64,000 bases of DNA, from contig JAGCNV010000019.1 of the NCBI GenBank assembly GCA_017645765.1, positions 1 through 64,000 of the forward strand, read 5' to 3'. How positions within the stretch are numbered: the stretch's first letter is position 1; each line of letters opens with the position of its first letter. Positions 23,059 to 32,733 of this stretch are shown piece by piece. Position numbers and translations under genes: made by a program. This stretch comes from a bacterium (GTDB lineage: Bacteria; UBP6; UBA1177). Below the pieces are notes generated by a model, which was not told the DNA's origin, did not search any database, and worked only from the letters and a program-made list of their open reading frames with translations.

Positions 23059-25683
23059 TTAAAGTGTTGTGATTGTGCAGCCGCCTGATTTTTTCTTTTC
23101 TTTGGGCTGATCGTCATCAAAATTCATTTCATCGTCGGAATCGTCGGCTGGCTCTTCGTCTGAAACGGTATCGCTATCCTGCGTGTCGGTGTCTTCGGGT
23201 TCGTCCGGTTCGTTGATTGAAACGCATCTCGAGTCGACGCATTTTGTTTCATCATCCGGATCAAGACAGTCAAGATCGTTTTCGCACGGCATTCCGCAGA
23301 TATTTGTTTTTCCGTTGTACTGTTTGTGGCATATAAGTGAGTAGCCGTACCCGAACGATCTGCACTGGCTGTCGTCTTCGCAGCCCGGCAGGCAGAGGTT
23401 CATGTCGTAGCCGCCGAAATTGACTTCCGCACATTTGTTCGGGCCGTCCTCTTCGTCATTGCACCGGTCGTCATTGTTGCACATGATGATGCAGATTCCG
23501 TCGGGTATTTCGGTGAGACACATCATTGCGCCGTATTTGCAGTCCTCTGTCGTTTCGCACGGTCCCATCGGCTCTGACGGGTTGTTCTGGCAAAGTTTGG
23601 TTTTTGTGTCGCAGTGCGCCTTGCTTTCGTCGCAGTCAGTATCATCCTTGCACTCGGGAACACATTTGCCGAGCATTTTATCAGTGCATGCGAACCCTTT
23701 AGGGCACGGGTTTTCATTGTTGCACTCAAGCAGGCACTCGCTGTCATAATCGCCGATCGGAGCGGTTCCGTCCGGACAGGTGAAGTTATCGTTCTTTACA
23801 ACGCAGTAACCCTCTTTGAAGTTGTATTTGTTGTATGTACCGCTGACACAAGCTGCATCGCCGCCTTTGAAATCTGCGGTTTCGCAGTCTTTGTCCTGCG
23901 AGCATTTTTCCGCAACTTTGGAAATGTCTTTATTCAAACCTTCATCAACTTTGCCGTCGCAGTTGTTGTCGATATTGTCGCCTTTCTCGTCGGTGCTTGC
24001 TTCGCACATATCGAGACCCATTGCGAGTCTGACGGCCTTGAGCAGGTTGAGTCTGCCGTAACCGTATTTGACGCTGTGTCCGTCTTTTTTGTAGAAACCC
24101 GTTTCCGGATTGACTTTATCGGCACTTTTGTGAAGGATTTCGACCGCTTCTTCAAGTGTAAGTTCAGGATTTACAGAGAAGATAACGCCGAATGCACCGG
24201 TGATTACCGGAGTTGCCGAAGAAGTTCCGCTGAACTGGTTCGTGTAGTCTTTGTCTTTCATGTCGCCGTAGCCGGTGAGGTAGCTTGTAGCGATACCGAG
24301 AGTAGGTCTCATCGAAAGGGAGGGAGCAACGATATCGAGCATATCGCCGTAGTTGGAGTAGGTGACTCGCGTATCCCAGCCTGAGCTTGCGCCGACTGTT
24401 ACGACACTGCTTGTTACTTCTTCGCAGTCTTCGCCGTCTTCCACACCTTCTTTAAAGCTGCAGTCTTCACCGCGTTTCATATTGAACTTATAGGAAAGAA
24501 TGCCGGTGTAGCTTGCATCAACGCCGTCATTGCCGCTTGCATAGACGATAACGCCGCCTTTTCCGTTTCTTCCTTCTTCCATGAATTTCTTATGGCTTTT
24601 GATTTCGCCTTCCGAAGCGGGGATTTCGCCGAAACCGGCCATCGGACCGAAAGAGCAGTTGATTGCTACGATTTCGGGATCTTCGGCATATTTCGTGTAG
24701 ACTTCCATAAGTTTTTTGTCGCTGGAACTTTCCACAGTTCCCATGCCGCCTTCCATGTAGGTTACGGGGTAGATTCCGCACCACGGGCATATTCCGACTG
24801 TTCCGATCTCGTTGCCTTCAGCGGCAGCGACACCTGCGCAGTTTGTTCCGTGCGAATATCCCGACGAACCGTACATTGCATTGTTCGGATCGTTGGGATC
24901 GTATTTGCCGGGATTTCCGGTTTCACCTTCGTGAACCATGTTGAAGCCGTCTTCAAGCTTGTTCTTGAGGTCGGGGTGGTTGAAATCGACTCCGCTGTCC
25001 ATGATTGCAACCTTGGTTTTTTCGTCGAAACCTTCAAGATTTCCCTCTTCAATCTGGTCGTGGATGAACTCCATAGCCTCTTCGAATCTGACATCGGCGT
25101 TTTTGAGGGTCTCGATCTCGTCGCCGTATACGCCTATCGCTTTGCCGGTGTTTTTAAGCGACCACTGGTAGTTTTCAGTGTAGTATTTGTCCTTGATCGG
25201 GAACTTCACCGGATTTACGGCTTTGAGCTCGTATCTTCTATAAAGGTTCGGGAAAGCGAAACCGTCACCGTTCTCAACTATCTGCTGAGCCGTTTTTACG
25301 CTGTCAGCCGCGCCGTCGAACTCTATGAGATTGTATCCGCTCATAATTTCCGTGGCTTTGACGCTGTATTTTTTCTCAATAAATTCAATGCTTCTTGTGC
25401 CTTGATAAAACAACTTTGAATCAGCGACCACAATATTCATTCCGACAAGATAAACCGGCAGATTTCCCTGCTGATGTTTGTCGATAACAATAAATTCGTT
25501 ACCGGAAACCCATTTCATTTTGTAGTTTTCGGGTGCCTTGAGAGAAGCTGCATCGATTTTCGCAGCGAAAACGTTACCGTTTCTCTTCATCTCAAAAAAC
25601 GTTCCGTCGCTTCTGTAGACTTTTTCCGCAAACAAAGTCATGCAGAAAAGCGTCATGAGCGTGAAAAGCATAAACTTTTTCAT
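23059..25683 (-). CDS. Secreted subtilisin-like serine protease with Cys-rich and Asp-rich C-terminus
   Basis: The 874-residue product has a signal peptide, an N-terminal prodomain-like region to about residue 170, and an S8 catalytic domain. The triad is intact: Asp in IMDSGVDFNHP (near 228), His in SHGTNCAG (near 277) and Ser in SGTSSATP (near 486). After about 560 come a GDNIDNNCDGKVDEG motif and several EGF/dickkopf-like cysteine modules, then a Pro/Asp/Glu-rich linker. The chain ends KKSGGCTITTL; a lone Cys in that tail recalls C-terminal sorting tags but no membrane helix follows. GGAGG precedes ATG 25683. It is probably a surface or extracellular protease. Confidence 0.9.
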   Translation of the reverse strand: MKKFMLFTLMTLFCMTLFAEKVYRSDGTFFEMKRNGNVFAAKIDAASLKAPENYKMKWVSGNEFIVIDKHQQGNLPVYLVGMNIVVADSKLFYQGTRSIEFIEKKYSVKATEIMSGYNLIEFDGAADSVKTAQQIVENGDGFAFPNLYRRYELKAVNPVKFPIKDKYYTENYQWSLKNTGKAIGVYGDEIETLKNADVRFEEAMEFIHDQIEEGNLEGFDEKTKVAIMDSGVDFNHPDLKNKLEDGFNMVHEGETGNPGKYDPNDPNNAMYGSSGYSHGTNCAGVAAAEGNEIGTVGICPWCGIYPVTYMEGGMGTVESSSDKKLMEVYTKYAEDPEIVAINCSFGPMAGFGEIPASEGEIKSHKKFMEEGRNGKGGVIVYASGNDGVDASYTGILSYKFNMKRGEDCSFKEGVEDGEDCEEVTSSVVTVGASSGWDTRVTYSNYGDMLDIVAPSLSMRPTLGIATSYLTGYGDMKDKDYTNQFSGTSSATPVITGAFGVIFSVNPELTLEEAVEILHKSADKVNPETGFYKKDGHSVKYGYGRLNLLKAVRLAMGLDMCEASTDEKGDNIDNNCDGKVDEGLNKDISKVAEKCSQDKDCETADFKGGDAACVSGTYNKYNFKEGYCVVKNDNFTCPDGTAPIGDYDSECLLECNNENPCPKGFACTDKMLGKCVPECKDDTDCDESKAHCDTKTKLCQNNPSEPMGPCETTEDCKYGAMMCLTEIPDGICIIMCNNDDRCNDEEDGPNKCAEVNFGGYDMNLCLPGCEDDSQCRSFGYGYSLICHKQYNGKTNICGMPCENDLDCLDPDDETKCVDSRCVSINEPDEPEDTDTQDSDTVSDEEPADDSDDEMNFDDDQPKEKKKSGGCTITTL

Positions 25684-25704
25684 GAATCCTCCTAAAAAAT
25701 AGTC

Positions 25705-25721
25705 AAAAAACTACAATTGTA
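25705..25721 (-). promoter_or_regulatory. Candidate promoter of the subtilase gene, T-tract type
   Basis: On the minus strand TACAAT (25721-25716) is followed by TGTAG (25715-25711) and T6 (25710-25705), then G. No good -35 hexamer was seen 16-18 bp upstream. Confidence 0.4.
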
Positions 25722-25765
25722 AGCAAAAATAGGACTTGTATTTTTTGTTCATTAAAATCAAGTGT

Positions 25766-26260
25766 TTAAGCATCTTTTCCGCAGCACTTTTTGTATTTTT
25801 TGCCGCTTCCGCAGGGACACGGATCGTTACGACCGATTTTCGGAGTTTCACGGCGGACCTGCTCAGGCATGATCTGCGTTCCGTCCTCGAAAAACCATTT
25901 CCCGTCGATTTTCTTGAACATCGCATGTTCGTGATGGCACTGCATAACACCGTCAAGCAGAGAAAACGCCTTGAAATCCACGCTTCCGGTCTCGTCATCC
26001 TTGCCGCCCGCTTCGGTTCCCGTGATTTCGAGTTTTTTCCAGTCGGTTTTTTTCGACCATCTTTCGACCGCGTCACGTGTCATATTTCCACTCTGATCGG
26101 GAACTACAGTGTCCATAATGAAATCTATTTCGTGAGCCGCAAAAGCCGAATATCTCGCACGCATCAGCTCTTCAGCCGTTTCCGCGATTTTTTTGCCTTT
26201 GATTATCGGTTCGCAGCAGTCTTCGTAATTTTTTCCGCTTCCGCAGTAACATTCAGCCAT
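25766..26260 (-). CDS. YchJ-like protein with two SEC-C zinc motifs
   Basis: The 164-residue protein has SEC-C motifs at both ends: [13 protein letters not shown] near residue 4 and [13 protein letters not shown] near 148. A YchJ-type central domain lies between ([19 protein letters not shown]). The C-x-C...CC cysteines bind zinc. The molecular role of YchJ/UPF0225 proteins is not well defined. GGAGG lies 8 nt upstream of the ATG. It follows the lipoprotein gene at 26270 by 9 bp. Confidence 0.88.
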   Translation of the reverse strand: MAECYCGSGKNYEDCCEPIIKGKKIAETAEELMRARYSAFAAHEIDFIMDTVVPDQSGNMTRDAVERWSKKTDWKKLEITGTEAGGKDDETGSVDFKAFSLLDGVMQCHHEHAMFKKIDGKWFFEDGTQIMPEQVRRETPKIGRNDPCPCGSGKKYKKCCGKDA

Positions 26261-26269
26261 TTTTTCCTC

Positions 26270-26800
26270 CTACTTCAAAATCCATTTTTTGTCTTCTTTT
26301 GAAAACTCGAACTCCGACTTTTCGACGGTGCTTTCGGGTTTTATATACTGTTTATCGGCGAGCGGCTTGAAAATTCCGTAAAGTTCGCCCTCGCAGACTG
26401 TTTTTACCTGATATTCCGCCATCGCGAATTTTCCCTTGTTCACGATCCCGTTGAAGCGGTCGAAAACCGTCGAGCATACTTCGACAGTGCAGCGGTTTTT
26501 CTCACATTTAAAAATTTTTTTACCCTCTTCGGTCGCTTCGAACATCGGCATTTTCTTGCCTGCCGCTTCGACATAGACATCATCCTTGAAAGTGAGATAT
26601 TTTCCAGTCGCAATCGCCTTGTAAACCGGAATGTAGCTCGGATCGGTCATAGCGCCCAGATAGAATGAAACGCTTCTCCCCGGCATTTTTGCAAGTCTTT
26701 CCTTAATAAGAGCTTCAGCCGTTTCAGGTTGGAGTGAGTTGTCTTCTCCGCACGCTACAAGCAGAAACAAAATAAAAGAGAAAATAAAAATCTTTTTCAT
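26270..26800 (-). CDS. Small lipoprotein, unknown function
   Basis: The 176-residue product starts MKKIFIFSFILFLLVACG, with lipobox LVAC (Cys17). The mature part has no recognised domain; it contains KCEKNRCTVEVC and MTDPSYIPVYKAI. ATG 26800 is chosen because GAGGT lies 7 nt upstream and it creates the signal peptide; the longer frame lacks one. Probably co-transcribed with the ychJ-like gene. Confidence 0.7.
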   Translation of the reverse strand: MKKIFIFSFILFLLVACGEDNSLQPETAEALIKERLAKMPGRSVSFYLGAMTDPSYIPVYKAIATGKYLTFKDDVYVEAAGKKMPMFEATEEGKKIFKCEKNRCTVEVCSTVFDRFNGIVNKGKFAMAEYQVKTVCEGELYGIFKPLADKQYIKPESTVEKSEFEFSKEDKKWILK

Positions 26801-26920
26801 AGTAAACCTCAAAAAATAGAGAACTGAAATTCCACAAATGGTAGTTGTTTTTCGAAGAATGTCCATTTTTAAGAGTTGTTTTAATTTTAGTAGTATTCTC
26901 GATATTTTTGAAAATCTGTG

Positions 26921-26940
26921 TATAATGCTGCGTTTTTTTT
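26921..26940 (+). promoter_or_regulatory. Promoter at the head of the glycan locus, T-tract type
   Basis: TATAAT (26921-26926), GCTGCG (26927-26932) and T8 (26933-26940), then G. The -35 region is weak. GGAGG and ATG 26960 follow within 20 nt. Confidence 0.55.
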
Positions 26941-26959
26941 GATTCAAGTAGGAGGAATC

Positions 26960-28042
26960 ATGAAAATCACTCTGATCGGCGGTTCAGGATTTGTCGGAAC
27001 CAGACTCACAAAAAGGCTTTTGGCAAGCGGGCACGAAGTAAAAATCGCAGACAAAAGAAAAAGCAGAATTTATCCGGATCTTTGGGTAAGGTGTGATATT
27101 CGGAACAAAGATGAAGATGCAAATGAATTCCCTGAATCTCTGACTGACGCCGCAGCTGCACCGGGACAAGCTGAGGAGGCTGCAAAGGCGATGCCAATGA
27201 AATCTTTAGTTGAGGTGCTTGCAGGAAGTGATGTTGTCATAAATCTTGCCGCTGAACACCGCGATGACGTGACTCCAAAATCGCTTTACGACGAAGTTAA
27301 TGTACAAGGCAGCGAAAATATCTGCCAAGTATGTACAAAGCTCGGTATTCACAAAATAATTTTTACAAGTTCTGTCGCAGTTTACGGTTTTGCTCCTGCC
27401 GGGACTGATGAAAGCGGGGAGATAAACTACTTCAACGACTACGGCCGCACGAAATATCTGGCCGAAGGAAAATACCGCGAATGGCTTAAGAACGATCCTG
27501 CGAACAATGCGGTCATCATCCGTCCGACCGTTATTTTCGGCGAGCAGAACAGAGGCAACGTCTACAACCTTTTGAGGCTGATCGCAGGTGGAAAATTCCC
27601 GATGGTTGGTAATGGAACCAATCGCAAAAGTATGAACTATGTCGAAAATGTCGCTGCTTTCATCGAATACGAAATTACACATGACGCCGAGCCGGGAGAA
27701 CATATTTACAACTACTGCGACGAACCGGCATACGACATGAACAGTCTTGTCCTTGACAGCTACAAAGCTCTCGGCAAAAACAAAACGAAGCTTTTTCACT
27801 GGCCTTACGGTCTTGCATACTGCGGCGGGCTCTGTTTTGATCTGCTTGCAAAAATTCTTCACAAAAAACTGGTGATAAGTTCCATTAGAGTCAAAAAATT
27901 TACTCAGGATACCTATTTTGTGGGTGCAAACATCAAAAAAACAGACTTCATTCCGCCGATAACTTTGGCTGAAGGTCTTAAACGAACGATTGAATATGAA
28001 TTTGTGAATAAGGTCGAAGGACACACTTTTACGTGTGAATAG
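26960..28042 (+). CDS. NAD-dependent epimerase/dehydratase (SDR family)
   Basis: The 360-residue extended SDR protein has the GGSGFVG NAD-binding loop near residues 6-12, TSSVAVYG, and the catalytic pair YFNDYGRTKYLAE (YxxxK near 158-162), then RPTVIFG. It probably epimerises, dehydrates or reduces a nucleotide sugar; the substrate cannot be read from the sequence. A stretch around residues 60-85 is Ala/Glu-rich and looks like a lineage-specific insert. ATG 26960 has GGAGG upstream. It opens the glycan locus. Confidence 0.82.
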   Translation: MKITLIGGSGFVGTRLTKRLLASGHEVKIADKRKSRIYPDLWVRCDIRNKDEDANEFPESLTDAAAAPGQAEEAAKAMPMKSLVEVLAGSDVVINLAAEHRDDVTPKSLYDEVNVQGSENICQVCTKLGIHKIIFTSSVAVYGFAPAGTDESGEINYFNDYGRTKYLAEGKYREWLKNDPANNAVIIRPTVIFGEQNRGNVYNLLRLIAGGKFPMVGNGTNRKSMNYVENVAAFIEYEITHDAEPGEHIYNYCDEPAYDMNSLVLDSYKALGKNKTKLFHWPYGLAYCGGLCFDLLAKILHKKLVISSIRVKKFTQDTYFVGANIKKTDFIPPITLAEGLKRTIEYEFVNKVEGHTFTCE

Positions 28043-28100
28043 CTCCTTATTTATTGACTTTTACCGTGATTTCAATATCTTCCAGCCTTGTAATTGCTTT

Positions 28101-28130
28101 TTGTTATTTGATTTACAAAATGTGTTAAAT
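28101..28130 (+). promoter_or_regulatory. Candidate promoter of the nucleotide-sugar dehydrogenase gene
   Basis: TTGTTA (28101-28106), an 18-bp spacer and TTAAAT (28125-28130). It lacks the T tract seen at other promoters here; the RBS GGAGG follows almost at once. Confidence 0.35.
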
Positions 28131-28144
28131 AATTGGAGGAAATA

Positions 28145-29461
28145 ATGTTTTCAAAATTGTATGACAAAATAGTTGCAGGAAAAGAAAAAATAGCTTTGGT
28201 CGGACTGGGCTATGTCGGAATGCCGATAGCTGTCGCTTTCGCGAAAAAGGTCCAAGTTGTCGGATTTGATTTGAACGATAAAAAAATAGCGCTTTATAAA
28301 AAAGGAATTGACCCTACTCATGAAGTAGGTGATGAAACTATAGCAAAAACAAAAGTCGAGTTCACTTCCGATGAAAAGAAGCTCCGCACGGCGAAATTCC
28401 ACATCGTAGCAGTGCCCACACCTGTAAACGATGACCACACTCCTGATCTTTATCCGGTAGAAAGTGCAAGTACTATTCTTGGTCGCAACCTTGTTAAGGG
28501 ATCAGTCGTAGTGTTTGAATCGACAGTCCATCCAGGTGTTACGGAGGATATATGTGTGCCGATTCTTGAACGGGAGTCAGGACTCAAATGCGGTACGGAT
28601 TTCAAAATCGGATATTCGCCGGAGCGTATCAATCCCGGCGACAAGGTTCACCGTCTTGAAACAATCACAAAAATAGTTTCCGGTATGGATGAAGAAACGC
28701 TGGATTGTGTTGCAAAAGTCTATGAGCTTGTTGTCGAAGCAGGGGTTTACCGTGCTGAGAACATCAAAGTGGCCGAAGCTGCGAAAGTAATCGAGAACAG
28801 CCAGCGCGACATCAATATCGCCTTTATGAACGAGTTGTCGATTATCTTCAACAAAATGGGGATCGATACGCAGGCAGTCCTGAAAGCTGCGGGAACAAAA
28901 TGGAACTTCCTTAAATTTTATCCCGGCTTGGTCGGTGGTCACTGCATCGGCGTTGACCCTTACTATCTGACTTACAAGGCTGAAAAAATCGGCTATCACA
29001 GCCAGATCATTCTTTCTGGCCGCAGGATCAACGACGATATGGGAAAATATGTCGCTGAAAGTTGCGTCAAAAATCTGATTGCGTCCGACAAAGCGGTAAG
29101 AAAAGCGAAAGTCGCGATACTTGGTTTCACCTTCAAGGAAAACTGTCCCGACACGAGAAATACGAAAGTGATTGACATCGTTCATGAGCTTCGTGAATAC
29201 GGTATAAATCCGATGATTGCCGACCCTGAGGCTGATGCCGCCGAAGCAAAAGCTCTTTACGGAGTTGAATTTGCCGATATCAAGGACGTCAAAGAAATGG
29301 ATGCCGTCATTATTGCTGTCGCCCACAAAGAGTTCAGTAATTTAAAAATGAAAACCGTTGATAAATTTTTCGGAAAAGGCAAAAAGGTTCTTCTTGACAT
29401 CAAAGGTCTTCTCAACCGCAAGGAATACGAGGATGCCGGGTACAACTACTGGAGACTGTGA
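28145..29461 (+). CDS. UDP-N-acetyl-hexosamine 6-dehydrogenase, TviB/WbpA/WbpO-like
   Basis: The 438-residue protein has the GLGYVGMP NAD loop, VAVPTPVNDDHTPDL, YSPERINPGD, the substrate-binding KVAEAAKVIENSQRDINIA, and GGHCIGVDPYYL with the catalytic Cys. These match the TviB/WbpO subgroup, which oxidises UDP-GlcNAc or UDP-GalNAc to the uronate, rather than UDP-glucose dehydrogenase. It could feed the WbpB/WbpD-like enzymes at 12040-13583. Start ATG 28145 has GGAGG 5 nt upstream. Confidence 0.85.
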   Translation: MFSKLYDKIVAGKEKIALVGLGYVGMPIAVAFAKKVQVVGFDLNDKKIALYKKGIDPTHEVGDETIAKTKVEFTSDEKKLRTAKFHIVAVPTPVNDDHTPDLYPVESASTILGRNLVKGSVVVFESTVHPGVTEDICVPILERESGLKCGTDFKIGYSPERINPGDKVHRLETITKIVSGMDEETLDCVAKVYELVVEAGVYRAENIKVAEAAKVIENSQRDINIAFMNELSIIFNKMGIDTQAVLKAAGTKWNFLKFYPGLVGGHCIGVDPYYLTYKAEKIGYHSQIILSGRRINDDMGKYVAESCVKNLIASDKAVRKAKVAILGFTFKENCPDTRNTKVIDIVHELREYGINPMIADPEADAAEAKALYGVEFADIKDVKEMDAVIIAVAHKEFSNLKMKTVDKFFGKGKKVLLDIKGLLNRKEYEDAGYNYWRL

Positions 29462-29519
29462 TTTTGGTGTGATTGGGGAAAAGGTGAAGTCTGTTTCAAA
29501 TATTGAATAAAATGTAAAA

Positions 29520-30284
29520 ATGTCAAATAGTGGTGAAACTGTAAGTATAATCATGGCGGCTTACAATGCCGAAAAGACGATAGAATCTGCCATTGAATCG
29601 GTACTTGCACAGACTTATAAAGATTGGGAACTGATAGTCGTAAACGACTGCTCCAAAGATAAAACAAAAGAAATTGTCTCAGCTGTTGCCGAAAAAGATT
29701 CCCGCGTAAGACTTATTAGCAATGAAACCAACAGCGGCGTGTCTGTTACCCGCAAAAAAGGGGCGGAAGCTGCTCGAGGGGCATGGATCGCCGTGCTGGA
29801 CAGCGACGATATGTGGAAACCCGACAAACTGGAAAAGCAGTTGCGCCTTGCAAACGACAAAAATGCCGAACTTGTTTTTACCGGTTCAGGTTTTATTGAC
29901 AACGAAGGCAATCCGATTGACTGGCAGCTTCATGTTCCGCAAATTCTTTCATACCGCGAGCTTTTGAAACAGAATCTGGTGTCGAATTCCTCTGTTCTGG
30001 TAAAAAAAGAGCTGTATGAACAGTTTTATGCTGTCGGCGACTACATGCACGAGGATTTTGCAATCTGGCTCGGAATCACGAAAACAGGACGGACAGCGTT
30101 CGGAATTGATGAGCCTCTGCTGATATACCGTCTTGCCAAGTCGTCAAAATCGAGCAACAAACTGAAAGCTGCCAGAATGAACTGGAACACCTACCGCTAT
30201 GTCGGACTAAATCCTCTTGCCGCCTCGTATTATATGTGCTGTTATACTGTCAGAGGTCTGTTGAAATACAGGCATTTGAAATAA
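29520..30284 (+). CDS. GT2-family glycosyltransferase
   Basis: The 254-residue GT-A enzyme begins VSIIMAAYNAEKTIESAIES, with ELIVVNDCSKDKT and the metal-binding DSDD motif (AVLDSDDMWKPDKLEKQ). It ends shortly after the catalytic domain without membrane helices. It should transfer a sugar from a nucleotide donor to the lipid-linked glycan. The RBS is weak, and a 58-bp gap separates it from the dehydrogenase gene. Confidence 0.85.
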   Translation: MSNSGETVSIIMAAYNAEKTIESAIESVLAQTYKDWELIVVNDCSKDKTKEIVSAVAEKDSRVRLISNETNSGVSVTRKKGAEAARGAWIAVLDSDDMWKPDKLEKQLRLANDKNAELVFTGSGFIDNEGNPIDWQLHVPQILSYRELLKQNLVSNSSVLVKKELYEQFYAVGDYMHEDFAIWLGITKTGRTAFGIDEPLLIYRLAKSSKSSNKLKAARMNWNTYRYVGLNPLAASYYMCCYTVRGLLKYRHLK

Positions 30285-30311
30285 TTATGCTGTTTTAATA
30301 GGAGAATTTAT

Positions 30312-31763
30312 ATGAAAGTCTGTTTTATCAATCCCCCTTTCAAACCTGAGTACGGAAAGTTTTCAAGGGAGTCCCGCAGTCCGTCTATAGGTCACAGCGG
30401 TGTTTTGTATTATCCGTTGTGGCTGATTTATGCTGCATGTGTCGCTGAAAAAAACGGTTTTGAGGTCGTTTTTATTGATGCTCCGGCTAAACAGCTTAAT
30501 AAAGAGCAGACTCTGGAGCGTGTCGCGAAAGAGGCGTCTGATGCCAAGCTGTTTGTGTTTGACACCAGCACTCCGTCGATTTACAGCGATGTCGAATTCG
30601 CAGGCACGATAAAGGATAAATATCCGGAAGCGTTTACAATGCTTGTCGGGACACATCCTTCGGCGACTGCTGATGAAACCATGGGAATCAGTGACAAAAT
30701 CGACGGTCTTGCAAGACACGAATATGACTACATTGTGCGTGATACGGCGATTGTTCTCCGTGACGGCGGCGATTTGTCAACTGTCATGGGGCTGACATGG
30801 AGAAAGGACGGTCAGGTTATCCACAATCCCGATGCCGAGCATATCACCGATCTGGATGAAATTCCTTATGCAGCCGATTTTATCAAGCGCCATCTTACGG
30901 TAACGGACTATGTTTTTCCGGCTGCTGCGTTTCCTGCAATTCAGATTTTCACGGGACGCGGCTGCCCGGCACAGTGCAATTTCTGTGTTTATCCGCAGAC
31001 GCTTCACGGTCACAAATACCGTCTTCGTTCACCGGAAAATGTTATCGGTGAGATTGAGTATATCCTCAAAAATTTCCCGGATGTTAAGGAAATCGTGTTC
31101 GAGGATGACACTTTTACCATCAACAAAAAACGCATGATGGAAATATGCAATCTTATACTTGAGCGGAAAATCAAAATCCGCTGGCTGTGCAATGCCCGCG
31201 TAAATCTGGATTACGAGACGATGGTGCTTATGAAAAAGGCCGGATGTCACTTGATTATTCCGGGAATAGAAAGCGTTGATCAGCAGATTCTGAACAATAT
31301 ACACAAAGGAACGACTGTGGAGCAGATTGAAGAATACGTTGCAAACGCCCGCAAAGCCGGTCTGATGATCCATGCTTGCTATATGGTCGGCAACGAGGGT
31401 GAAACCCATGAAACGATGGAAGCGACACTTGCCGCGGCGATGCGTTTCAAGACCGATACTGCTCAGTTCTTCCCGCTGATTCCGTATCCTGGAACCGGCG
31501 CATACGAATGGGCTAAAAGCAACGGCTATATCAGCGGAAAATATGACGACTACATTCTCGAAGACGGCACGCTGAACTGCATTGTCAATACTCCTGCGCT
31601 CAGTGCCAAAGAGCTTGTCGATTTCTGCCAGAAAGCGAGAAAAAAATATTATCTCCGTCCGTGGTATATTTTCCACCGCATTGTGCGCGGATTGATGGAT
31701 CCGGAAGATTTGAAGCGTTCCTTCAAGGCATTTAAAAAGTTGAAGGAGACGCTGTTTAAATGA
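30312..31763 (+). CDS. B12-binding-domain radical SAM protein
   Basis: The 483-residue protein has an N-terminal cobalamin-binding-like Rossmann region (to about residue 150) and a radical SAM core with GRGCPAQCNFCVYP (C-x3-C-x2-C, near 217-224). VFEDDTFTINKKRM and a C-terminal helical part follow. Such enzymes often methylate or rearrange unactivated carbons. In a glycan locus a sugar or lipid-carrier modification is plausible, but no substrate can be assigned. It overlaps the next gene by 4 bp (ATGA). Confidence 0.85.
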   Translation: MKVCFINPPFKPEYGKFSRESRSPSIGHSGVLYYPLWLIYAACVAEKNGFEVVFIDAPAKQLNKEQTLERVAKEASDAKLFVFDTSTPSIYSDVEFAGTIKDKYPEAFTMLVGTHPSATADETMGISDKIDGLARHEYDYIVRDTAIVLRDGGDLSTVMGLTWRKDGQVIHNPDAEHITDLDEIPYAADFIKRHLTVTDYVFPAAAFPAIQIFTGRGCPAQCNFCVYPQTLHGHKYRLRSPENVIGEIEYILKNFPDVKEIVFEDDTFTINKKRMMEICNLILERKIKIRWLCNARVNLDYETMVLMKKAGCHLIIPGIESVDQQILNNIHKGTTVEQIEEYVANARKAGLMIHACYMVGNEGETHETMEATLAAAMRFKTDTAQFFPLIPYPGTGAYEWAKSNGYISGKYDDYILEDGTLNCIVNTPALSAKELVDFCQKARKKYYLRPWYIFHRIVRGLMDPEDLKRSFKAFKKLKETLFK

Positions 31764-32731
31764 GCAATTCTCTCTCTGGGAAGAAAATTCATATTGTCAG
31801 CACGGTAAACGGTCAGGTCAATGAAGGAATGCGCAATGTGGCGACTCATATTGCCAAAGCTTTGGAAAAAGATAACGAAGTCCGCTATTCAGGGTTGAAA
31901 AATCTCGCTTCTATCATTAAAAACAGCTTTTCCTGCGATGTGACAATGGTTTTTGCGAGAGCAAACAAACTGGTTTACCGGCTTTGCCGCCTGATCAGTC
32001 TCTTCAGCAGAAATCTCTGGATTGTCTGTGTCCAGAAACCGGACAACGACTTTACGGCATTGGCCGGCAGACATCCGCTTAAAGCAAATTATCTGACTTT
32101 ATCGGAAAACGATCTTGCCGGAATAAATCCCGGGAACGGATGCAGAAAAGAAACTTTCAATGTCGGCATAAAAGCGGATAAATTCAGCCCGGTTGATAAA
32201 AAAAGGCAGAATGAACTGAAGGTAAAATACGGTTTTGATCCCTACCGGATTCTTGTCATTCATGTCGGTCACTGCTCTGCCGGACGCGGTCTTGAAGATT
32301 TCGCAGCAATTACAGATGCCGACAGAATGGTAGTTGCGTCAGGCATGTTTGAAAACGCCGAAACGGTAAAAACACTGAATGAGGCCGGAGTCAAAATCCA
32401 TAACGGCTATATGGAACATGTCGAGGAGATTTATCAGATGGCGGACGTTTATCTGTTTCCGACACGTTCTGCGGAATTTGTCATTTCTGTTCCGCTTTCC
32501 GTGATGGAGGCGCTTTCATGCGGTGTTCCGGTAATAGGATACAGGGATTTTTCAAATCTTTCGGATATTCCGGCTGAAGACGGCGCGGTTTCGCTTATTG
32601 ATGACAAAAGCGGGCTGAATGCCGCGGTAACAAGGGCGGCGGCCAAGAAATGCGACAAAAGTTATTTGAAAGTCAGCAGAACTTGGGAACAGGTAGCTTC
32701 AGATGTTTTGAATATTGTAGGGAGAAACTGA
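31760..32731 (+). CDS. GT4-like glycosyltransferase
   Basis: The 323-residue GT-B protein has the C-terminal donor domain pattern: ILVIHVGHCSAGRGLEDF, VEEIYQMADVYLFPTRSAE and VMEALSCGVPVIGYRDFSN, where the Glu of the E-x7-E region lies. The N-terminal half is short for the family. Start overlaps the radical SAM gene by 4 bp. The donor sugar is unknown. Confidence 0.8.
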   Translation: MSNSLSGKKIHIVSTVNGQVNEGMRNVATHIAKALEKDNEVRYSGLKNLASIIKNSFSCDVTMVFARANKLVYRLCRLISLFSRNLWIVCVQKPDNDFTALAGRHPLKANYLTLSENDLAGINPGNGCRKETFNVGIKADKFSPVDKKRQNELKVKYGFDPYRILVIHVGHCSAGRGLEDFAAITDADRMVVASGMFENAETVKTLNEAGVKIHNGYMEHVEEIYQMADVYLFPTRSAEFVISVPLSVMEALSCGVPVIGYRDFSNLSDIPAEDGAVSLIDDKSGLNAAVTRAAAKKCDKSYLKVSRTWEQVASDVLNIVGRN

Positions 32732-32733
32732 AT

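Noticed and set aside
24592-25419. Plus-strand open frame of 275 codons inside the subtilase gene
   Set aside because: It is antisense to a well-supported S8 protease, has no RBS and reads as low-complexity hydrophobic sequence from complementary codons.
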